Positions 42,306-47,923 of a DNA stretch of 47,923 nt are shown here, piece by piece. The translations under genes were made by a program, and so were the position numbers. The stretch's first letter is position 1; the number at the start of each line of letters is the position of its first letter. Origin of the DNA: Caballeronia sordidicola (lineage in GTDB: Bacteria > Pseudomonadota > Gammaproteobacteria > Burkholderiales > Burkholderiaceae). The DNA lies in contig NZ_MTHB01000034.1 in NCBI RefSeq assembly GCF_002220365.1, positions 1-47,923 of the forward strand, given 5' to 3'. Below the pieces are notes generated by a model, which was not told the DNA's origin, searched no databases, and was given only the letters and a program-made list of their open reading frames with translations.

Positions 42306-43540
42306 ATCGATTTTCTGCACACGAGGGCGACCAGCTCTCCATCGTGATGGCTCACGACTAATTGCGGATCGCCGGTCGACCCGGCATTCGCGGCTGCAAG
42401 GGCGGTCGCGAGCCATGCGCCGCCTCCCGAGCAATCGCCTACCGTCGTCTCAAGTGCTATCCACTTCGTTTGTTCGGGTAACGCGGCCGATTTCCTGATG
42501 GCGCTTGCCTGCTCGCTGGAAACGCCATGCACCCATGCCGTGCTCACCTGTTCGATGGTCGTCTCACCCCAACGGGCCGCGAGTCCAGTTGTGTTGGCGA
42601 TTGCATCCAGGCCGCCTCTTGCAGGACGATGCAGACGTAGCGCCGACAGTGTTGCCGCCTGCGCAAGGCGCGGGGCTCCCACCAGCAGCGCCGCACCCAT
42701 CTCCGCTACGCTGTCACCTAACATTTGGCTAATGGCATTGCGAAGCTCGATCGCAACGACAAGATGGGCAACACCGCTGTCCCTATCGTCGAGCCATGCG
42801 TCGGTGGTGAACAGCGGAACCCCTCGTTCGTTTTCTACGATCTCCACGCTGAGCGCAGGCGCGTTCTTGACGAGCAGATCTCTTAGTCGCGTTTGCACCA
42901 CTGCGAACTCAAGCTTCGAACGCAAATGTAGCTCGACGTGAAGCGAAGTTCGCGATGGCAAGGCATTAAGCTGTTGGGTGATGTCGCCGATCAGTCTCTG
43001 CAGGAGCCATTCGCAGACGGCTTTGTGTCGTGCGTATTCGTCCAACTCATTGCCGGGACAAAACCGCTTATCGGGAATTTCGATCCAGCGTGCGTTCACA
43101 TCGCTATCAGGCATTGCCGCGCTCTGCCGCGTTTTAACTTGCACGGAACCGTCGCGGACACTCTGCAGCAGATTGTCTGCATCGTTAGAAGCGAAACACC
43201 ACGCAGTGCCCAAGATCGCAAGCGGCACGCTCGCCACCGCGTGGCACGACTGTTCGATCCGCTCACTGACGCGATTGTTCGCAATCGCTCCACTACGTCG
43301 AACGTAGCCGTAGGCGAGCCACAAGCAAAGCAAAAGCGCCCACAGGAGAAGCGGATAGCCGGCTACGCAGATCCAAAACGACGGGGTATTCGTGGGACGG
43401 CCCGGTGGCCACAGGGTGATCGTCAGCGCGGGGCCTGCGCACATAATCATCAGCAACAACGCAGCCCAGAGGGGCTTTAATGGTTGCGGCGGAAGCGGCA
43501 CAGTTACCCGCGGCGGAATGCGATTGAAATCGACGGGCAT
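42302..43540 (-). CDS. T6SS-associated membrane protein of unknown function
   Basis: 412 residues. Two membrane helices near the N-terminus (about 24-45 and 54-80) and a large soluble C-terminal domain of mixed alpha/beta type, with no motif I recognise. It lies between PAAR (3-bp gap) and the TssM-like gene (ATGA overlap), so all three are one translationally linked unit. I remember this PAAR / unknown membrane protein / IcmF-like order from vgrG-linked clusters of Burkholderia. It probably works with the TssM paralogue (inference from coupling). Confidence 0.75.
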   Translation of the reverse strand: MPVDFNRIPPRVTVPLPPQPLKPLWAALLLMIMCAGPALTITLWPPGRPTNTPSFWICVAGYPLLLWALLLCLWLAYGYVRRSGAIANNRVSERIEQSCHAVASVPLAILGTAWCFASNDADNLLQSVRDGSVQVKTRQSAAMPDSDVNARWIEIPDKRFCPGNELDEYARHKAVCEWLLQRLIGDITQQLNALPSRTSLHVELHLRSKLEFAVVQTRLRDLLVKNAPALSVEIVENERGVPLFTTDAWLDDRDSGVAHLVVAIELRNAISQMLGDSVAEMGAALLVGAPRLAQAATLSALRLHRPARGGLDAIANTTGLAARWGETTIEQVSTAWVHGVSSEQASAIRKSAALPEQTKWIALETTVGDCSGGGAWLATALAAANAGSTGDPQLVVSHHDGELVALVCRKSI

Positions 43541-43543
43541 CAG

Positions 43544-43801
43544 TTACCGAACCTGTGCGCCGTCTGACGAACCGATAAGGTACGCGCCACATTGCGTGTG
43601 ATCACCCTCGCGCGAAAGCGGCGTGGCGCCGTCCTTCATGCGGCCGCTTCCTTCGGTGATTTCGTTGTCGCCGTGGATCGGGCAGGACACCTTGTCGCCA
43701 ATGCGCGCGGCACGCCGTCCCTTGACTTTGATGCGGTCTGAGCCGGTGAGAATCTTTCCGCCGTGGCTCGTGTCATCGCCTTCGTATGCTAGTTTCTTCA
43801 T
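43544..43801 (-). CDS. PAAR-domain T6SS spike tip protein
   Basis: 85 residues, a complete single PAAR domain. DDTSHGGKILTGSDRIKVKG gives the first strands with the DTSHGG signature, GDKVSCPIHGDN the second turn (Cys and His for the metal), and EGDHTQCGAYLI the third (His, Cys). It caps the VgrG spike and helps load effectors. There is no C-terminal extension, so it is not itself an effector. A GGG-containing RBS precedes it. It is first of the three-gene unit with the membrane protein and TssM paralogue. Confidence 0.93.
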   Translation of the reverse strand: MKKLAYEGDDTSHGGKILTGSDRIKVKGRRAARIGDKVSCPIHGDNEITEGSGRMKDGATPLSREGDHTQCGAYLIGSSDGAQVR

Positions 43802-43904
43802 AAAACCCTATGATTTGTGGACTTCTGCTAAAAACCTATTTGCAAAGAATCTTTTCAAAACACGTGCATCGCGTAAAAATAATTTGTATCAACCATGTGT
43901 ATAG

Positions 43905-44450
43905 TCAGTAACCAAGCTTATCGAGCGCTGATCGAATGGATGCAGCATCTTTATATGGATAATGCACTTGCTTTTTGCCAATCATGCTGCCCCATCCTTC
44001 TCCGAGTTTTCTCATGATGTCGAGTTGAGGCATAAATGGTTTACTCGGATTTTTTTGTGTGTATCTATACACATAAATCTTGTAATAATCGCCCTGGAGG
44101 TCCGATGCCCACGAGTTCGTAGACCATTTCACCAGCACGATCACGTCTTGCCTTCTCCGGTAAAAAACCGTAACGATGTCCGGACTGCTACCTTCTATCT
44201 CGTAGTTATCGATGACTCGTGGAATTTGGCTTTCGCACATCCATCGTAAATTTACTGAGTGATTGGACTGTCCTATTGCTGGTTCTCCGTCCGGCAAAGC
44301 GCGAAATTCCAGGTCGCATCCTTCCTCCATCTGTTCTGCGGGGATTTTATGGAGAATGGATCCGTCACACCATCCAGGTACCGGCCATGCAACGGCGAAC
44401 GCAAAAAATAGCTGTAAAATCCGCATTCGATTGCCATGCTCGTTATCCAT
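43905..44450 (-). CDS. Exported protein, paralogue A (candidate immunity protein)
   Basis: 181 residues. A signal-type N-terminus (RMRILQLFFAFAVAWPVPGWC, cleavage near WC-DG; ATG 44450 or 44426) leads to a periplasmic protein with Cys in EEGCDLEF and RWMCESQ. The central part NYEIEGSSPDIVTVFY ... VKWSTNSW ... YYKIYVYRYT and the C-terminal YPYKDAASIRSALDKL align in order with the protein at 45097-45651, so the two are divergent paralogues. I do not recognise the family. The position next to PAAR in a T6SS cargo region suggests immunity to a periplasm-acting effector (inference). The DNA is more AT-rich than the flanks. Confidence 0.6.
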   Translation of the reverse strand: MDNEHGNRMRILQLFFAFAVAWPVPGWCDGSILHKIPAEQMEEGCDLEFRALPDGEPAIGQSNHSVNLRWMCESQIPRVIDNYEIEGSSPDIVTVFYRRRQDVIVLVKWSTNSWASDLQGDYYKIYVYRYTQKNPSKPFMPQLDIMRKLGEGWGSMIGKKQVHYPYKDAASIRSALDKLGY

Positions 44451-44544
44451 TTAACGTCAATCTCCGTTTTTTGACCGCAAGGAAGATATCTCTGGTTAAT
44501 CACCGGCAATGCCCGCTTTGCAGCATTTTCTGGCTGCCGAAGGT

Positions 44545-45039
44545 TTATTTTGACCCTATGCTTCGATAACTCTCTTTGGTGATGTCATCGTATGCATTTC
44601 GGCGAATGGAGGCATCGTTGCTACATATCAGATTGGATATTTTCCTCTCTCCCCTGTATACAACAATGCCAGCGGAGAATGCAGGACCATCCTCAGTCTT
44701 GACAGTCTTATCATATAGATAGTAGGTATACCCGGATCGCGAAATCCGAATGTGTGCCTCTCCGCCGCCGGCATATGGGGTATTAGAGAAATAAAAACTC
44801 TGTCCCTTAGATATGCCGCGATCTGAAAGCTCCAGATTAATCTGGCTACCAACACCATTTCGGTATGTAAAGATGCCTGAATCCTTGGATCTGCATAGTG
44901 ACGAGACTGATTTCGGCATCTCGCAGTTGAATATGATAGCCTCATTGTCCTTGCATATTCCTTCGGAATGAACGCCTGAAATGGCAGCTAAATTAATTAA
45001 CGAGATGAGGACAATTTTAATTTCGTTCACACCTTCCAC
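44545..45039 (-). CDS. Exported small protein (unknown; immunity-type candidate)
   Basis: 164 residues. An N-terminal signal (IKIVLISLINLAAISGVHSE) leads to a mature part with Cys-rich beta pattern: AIIFNCEMPKSVSSLC, then FTYRNGVGSQINLELSD, GGGEAHIRISRSGYTYYLYD, and a final ISNLIC. The Cys and Tyr spacing resembles a widespread periplasmic domain I know from other proteobacterial hypothetical genes, name not recalled. It sits between the two paralogous exported proteins. The start is uncertain (GTG at 45039 or the GTG three codons later). Confidence 0.6.
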   Translation of the reverse strand: MEGVNEIKIVLISLINLAAISGVHSEGICKDNEAIIFNCEMPKSVSSLCRSKDSGIFTYRNGVGSQINLELSDRGISKGQSFYFSNTPYAGGGEAHIRISRSGYTYYLYDKTVKTEDGPAFSAGIVVYRGERKISNLICSNDASIRRNAYDDITKESYRSIGSK

Positions 45040-45096
45040 CGGCTCTCAAGGTCGACCGTGGAACTAGTTCCGTCCGCTGATGATGACCGTCTAATA

Positions 45097-45651
45097 TCAA
45101 TTAGTTGCATCCGGTTTATTGCGCAAAAATCTCTTAACGTCTATGGCAGTTTTATACCGAAAACGCGACTGTCGGCCACCATCGTAGCCGTCTATTCCCG
45201 TCATTGCGTCGCTTTCCGAAATCTTCTTGTTTTCTAGCAATGAACCGTCCGCGCCCGTTTTATATGCATAAATTTGATACATTTTTCCATAAGTCCCAGC
45301 CCCTCTGTTATTGATAGACCACGAAATAATCGTAAAAATGTTGACTTGACTATGAAGTTTGAAGAAAAACAAAGAATCGATCGTGGGAGCAGAGCCTTCG
45401 ATAGAGTACCGAGCAAACTCTTCCCTCCGACATTCTCCGTCGATTGGGCGATACATGATCAACGTTACGGGGTGTGCATCATCCGCATTCTCAATCGCGA
45501 CACGTGAATTTTTATATATTGATGTGGCATCAAATATGTTCCTTGACCGCTGTACGTCCGGACACCCAGCCGTCTCGGCATTCACAAATCCTCCGAACAT
45601 TACGAAGGAGGAGAAAACTATCATCAATCGAAAATTTTTGGTAATTTGCAT
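45097..45651 (-). CDS. Exported protein, paralogue B (candidate immunity protein)
   Basis: 184 residues from ATG 45651; the longer frame begins at a TTG. The signal sequence is MQITKNFRLMIVFSSFVMFG with cleavage near VNA-ET. The region RYSIEGSAPTIDSLFF ... IISWSINNRG ... MYQIYAYKTG ... FRYKTAIDVKRFL mirrors the protein at 43905-44450. The identical residues include IEGS-P-I, WS-N, Y-IY-Y and YK-A. It is a divergent paralogue, as expected for immunity genes that arose by duplication. Unknown family. Confidence 0.6.
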   Translation of the reverse strand: MQITKNFRLMIVFSSFVMFGGFVNAETAGCPDVQRSRNIFDATSIYKNSRVAIENADDAHPVTLIMYRPIDGECRREEFARYSIEGSAPTIDSLFFFKLHSQVNIFTIISWSINNRGAGTYGKMYQIYAYKTGADGSLLENKKISESDAMTGIDGYDGGRQSRFRYKTAIDVKRFLRNKPDATN

Positions 45652-45692
45652 GCTATGCCTCTTCGATTTGAAGACCAAGAATTGACTCAACC

Positions 45693-45907
45693 CTATTGAA
45701 CGAATTTTCCTATCCTTGTAGAAGTTTCGCAGCCGAAACAGAGCACGTCACTTGCATCCGCAACTGAGCTTACGCTGTTAATCACAGTCCACCACGCGCA
45801 CATTCGATCCCTTATGCAATGTCGATCAGCATCGAAGAATACTCGCACTTCCTCGGATGAGGATCGGGGACTACGTTTTTAGTGTTTGAAACTACCGCCT
45901 TCGCCAT
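45693..45907 (-). pseudogene. Possible frameshifted small T6SS-cargo gene
   Basis: Between the paralogue B gene and the SH3-like gene. A frame starts ATG 45907 (MAKAVVSNTKNVVPDPHPRK, then CEYSSMLIDIA) and stops at 45812. A frame one base off continues IRDRMCAWWTVINSVSSVAD, ending LCFGCETSTRIGKFVQ at 45693. Both halves look protein-like, and together they would give about 70 residues. I do not recognise it, and the joining shift is not proven. Confidence 0.3.
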
Positions 45908-45922
45908 TAATCTCATTCGCGA

Positions 45923-46915
45923 TCATTGGATTGATATGAACTGAATCCATTTATCGATAACAGCACCATTTATCCTGACATATTCAATTCGTGCCCAATC
46001 CTCAGACTTTTCTAGAATCTTGACCGCGTCGCCTCTTACCAAATACATTTTTGTTTGTGTTTTAGAGTCTGGAATATCATAAAGATAGGCTTTGTCAACT
46101 TTAATTGTCACCACTTGGTTCAGGTTTGCACTGATGGCTGTCGTGGCGAGTTTTTTTTCAATATATGTGGCATCGGAACGATCGCCCTCTTTTCTTAGCT
46201 GGCGAGCGATTAACGTATAAGAATTTTTGTTGCTCGGCGTCGGTGGTTCACATACCATTAAATTTGTGACACCCAAATTACTAACGAGATACTGTTTAAT
46301 CTTTGCGGCGTCATTAATTTGCATAGATTTCACAAATTGACCCCATAGGTCGTTAGCCCCAGAGAATTCGGAATCGATCATAGGTTTGGTGGCGTTGTAT
46401 CTGTATCCAGCTACCACCCAAATGTCCGACTTTTCGGACCAATCCCCACCACAAAGCTCGCCGGTTTGCATGCTAACTACGCATCCTGATGCAATATTTA
46501 GTACCGGACAGTATTGCTTGCTTGAGTTTTCTGCCATTCCAGACGGGCCGGGGTCCACGACTCCGGCTCGCAGCACGTCCAGAACTGCGTACTTGCCCGA
46601 TGGGGAAATTCTCGGCCCATATCCCCGTGCAAAAATCACTCCACCCATTGCGGCGAAAAACTCCATTGGAAACAGGGGAGTCTGGCTTCCATACGCGTCT
46701 ACGAAGACCGCCTTCTTCCACCCAGGCCCGAAGGTCTTCTCTTCAACGTGTTTTAGTGGTTGATCAAAAATCAGGGTTGATCCGCTTCGAAATTCTATTC
46801 GTGTTTTGTCGACGTTCGTATCGGTTCGTGCTTGCACCGGAATCCACGCACTCGGTACGAGTGTGATAATCAATGCTGCACAGATTTTCTTCCATATACC
46901 AATTCTATTAGTCAT
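45923..46915 (-). CDS. Exported hypothetical protein with C-terminal SH3-like domain
   Basis: 330 residues from ATG 46915. A signal peptide (KKICAALIITLVPSAWIPVQ, cleavage near VQA-RT) precedes a mature part containing a beta-rich module with PRISPSGKYAVLDVLRAG (propeller-blade-like) and Cys-rich GCVVSMQTGELCGG. The C-terminal 60 residues, VTIKVDKAYLYDIPDSKTQT ... GDAVKILEKSEDWARIEYV, form a bacterial SH3-like domain, common in periplasmic proteins that touch peptidoglycan or other proteins. Function unknown. It lies 39 bp or so after the preceding gene on the same strand, in an AT-rich block. Confidence 0.65.
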   Translation of the reverse strand: MTNRIGIWKKICAALIITLVPSAWIPVQARTDTNVDKTRIEFRSGSTLIFDQPLKHVEEKTFGPGWKKAVFVDAYGSQTPLFPMEFFAAMGGVIFARGYGPRISPSGKYAVLDVLRAGVVDPGPSGMAENSSKQYCPVLNIASGCVVSMQTGELCGGDWSEKSDIWVVAGYRYNATKPMIDSEFSGANDLWGQFVKSMQINDAAKIKQYLVSNLGVTNLMVCEPPTPSNKNSYTLIARQLRKEGDRSDATYIEKKLATTAISANLNQVVTIKVDKAYLYDIPDSKTQTKMYLVRGDAVKILEKSEDWARIEYVRINGAVIDKWIQFISIQ

Positions 46916-46960
46916 CGTCACAACTTAAGCCATCTCGCTGCATAGCGTCATCGGCCGTTT

Positions 46961-47923
46961 TTAATTGACGGATAAAGGATTTGCCGGTGGAACACTTATC
47001 CACACTCCACGCGCTCTCGGTTCGATTCGATTGAGCACGAAAAGGCCGCTTGAGATGCGATTTTTCCCAATTTCCAAAAAATTATATAAATCGCCATGGC
47101 GATATCCGATTATTTCGATATTTTCTTTTTTCCCGACGTAGGAATAATTTCCTGTCAAGCAATTTCCGATTGAGTCAATTGTATAATTGACGGTAAATTT
47201 ATTTTTTATTTTTGCCGTGCCCACTAATCTAGTTGACGCACTGAATTTCTTCGAATGACACGCTAGATTGCCATTTAGCATAATAATAATATTATCAAGG
47301 TCAGAAGTTAGCATATATTTTGCACCACTTATCTTGGGAATTAGTTCATATCCCACGATAGAGAAGAGCAATTTATCTTGATTAGTGAATACCATGATTT
47401 TTTCATTTTTTGCATCGGACACCCCACCTTCACTACATCTGGCGACTCTATAAGGAGAAACCTCTAGGCCGACCGGGTTAGCGCAGACGTTCCGTGGGAT
47501 CGACTTCAACCAATTGTATTTGTCCGTATAGGCAATGAGACCATCATCGTTAATGGCCGAATGAACATCGAATTTCTCAAGCTCGATCTTCTGGCAACTT
47601 TCTCCAACTGACCGGATTTCATCAACCGCGTCGTACACAGTTTTGTAGACGCAATCAATATGCGGCTTCCCGCCTATCAAACTTATCGGTGCGATGACGT
47701 GGAACTTATTTCGCGATCCTTCCGAGTCAATTTCGAGAGCGACGCCGTCCCCTGCCACAGTCACTAACGCGGACGTTAATGAAGATTCGTTGACGACGAG
47801 ATTCTCGTATTTGCCAAGCAATTTGCCGTCTTCATAGAATAAAACGGAGCCTGCATGTGCGCGCTCCATGCTAAGTGTGACGAGTAAACGAATTTCAAAA
47901 TATGGGGTCTGACAGGCAATGCG
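46961..47923 (-). CDS. Hypothetical protein, 5' end outside window
   Basis: The frame is open to the right edge: 18 codons without a stop precede the first Met (47869), beginning RIACQTPYFEIRLLVTLSME. The true start is outside the window, so the visible 320 residues are the C-terminal part. Beta-rich with scattered Cys (HIDCVYKT, ESCQKIE, NVCANP, VARCSEGG, LACHSKK, NCLTGNYS). I do not recognise the family. It is first in the visible AT-rich cargo series upstream of the SH3-like gene, so it may be effector-linked or a further immunity-type protein. Confidence 0.55.
   Translation of the reverse strand, partial: RIACQTPYFEIRLLVTLSMERAHAGSVLFYEDGKLLGKYENLVVNESSLTSALVTVAGDGVALEIDSEGSRNKFHVIAPISLIGGKPHIDCVYKTVYDAVDEIRSVGESCQKIELEKFDVHSAINDDGLIAYTDKYNWLKSIPRNVCANPVGLEVSPYRVARCSEGGVSDAKNEKIMVFTNQDKLLFSIVGYELIPKISGAKYMLTSDLDNIIIMLNGNLACHSKKFSASTRLVGTAKIKNKFTVNYTIDSIGNCLTGNYSYVGKKENIEIIGYRHGDLYNFLEIGKNRISSGLFVLNRIEPRARGVWISVPPANPLSVN

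Noticed and set aside
1..47923. CRISPR array
   Set aside because: The only tandem repeats (13 bp x3, 15 bp x5, 101 bp x2, short 13-bp units near 11.6 kb) have no unique spacers.

Overview
The window reads as a chromosome segment of a Burkholderiaceae betaproteobacterium (Burkholderia/Paraburkholderia/Caballeronia type). The evidence is high-GC coding with strong third-position G/C, the housekeeping block rnr-rlmB-amiD-SirB-rpiA, an H-NS protein of the short Burkholderia type, exopolysaccharide-type glycosyltransferases, and a type VI secretion (T6SS) locus at the right end. No species call can be made from the sequence alone.

Layout. (1) 1-3.7 kb: the 3' end of an IS5-family transposase, a degenerate dispersed repeat, two divergent GT4 glycosyltransferases and a small hypothetical gene. 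(2) 3.9-9.4 kb, minus strand: rpiA, a SirB-family membrane protein, an AmiD-type amidase lipoprotein, rlmB and rnr. (3) 9.7-24.9 kb: two almost identical tRNA-Leu(CAG) genes in direct orientation, each with its own promoter and a similar terminator, bracket about 15 kb of accessory genes. These are an NTF2-like protein, an aldo/keto reductase, H-NS, and a large catabolic module. The module has an ABC transporter for an amino-acid-like solute, a cupin, a pyrroline-5-carboxylate-reductase-like protein, a DAO-type FAD oxidoreductase, a MarR regulator, an ornithine-cyclodeaminase-family protein, an M24 protein that looks like DMSP lyase DddP at its active site, an StcD-like demethylase and a divergent TetR regulator. 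(4) 25-38.5 kb: separate transport, regulation and metabolism genes (CDF transporter, NTF2-like, VOC, chemoreceptor, AlkC-type DNA repair, LysR/TauE pair, AraC/PLP decarboxylase pair, AceE/MdeB-type E1 with a divergent Lrp regulator). (5) 38.6-47.9 kb, all minus: a T6SS accessory cluster with a TssM-like protein lacking the usual Walker A, a membrane partner, a PAAR tip protein, and four to six poorly characterised exported proteins in markedly more AT-rich DNA.

How the genes fit together. The 12.6-23.7 kb module looks like uptake and oxidation of a small, probably N-methylated or cyclic, amino acid or betaine. Two of its genes carry clear frame-breaking lesions that can be read directly. One ABC permease has lost one base. 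The P5C-reductase-like gene has an exact 101-bp tandem duplication. This copy of the transport operon is therefore probably decaying, or the sequence has errors there. The M24/OCD pair and the StcD-like gene are intact.

Most noteworthy: the DddP-like active-site spacing in the M24 protein; the two lesions in one operon; the 15-kb interval between duplicate tRNA genes; and the T6SS cargo region with two divergent paralogous exported proteins (candidate immunity proteins) next to a Walker-A-less TssM paralogue. Many starts are chosen by Shine-Dalgarno sequence and gene overlap and are stated where they matter.
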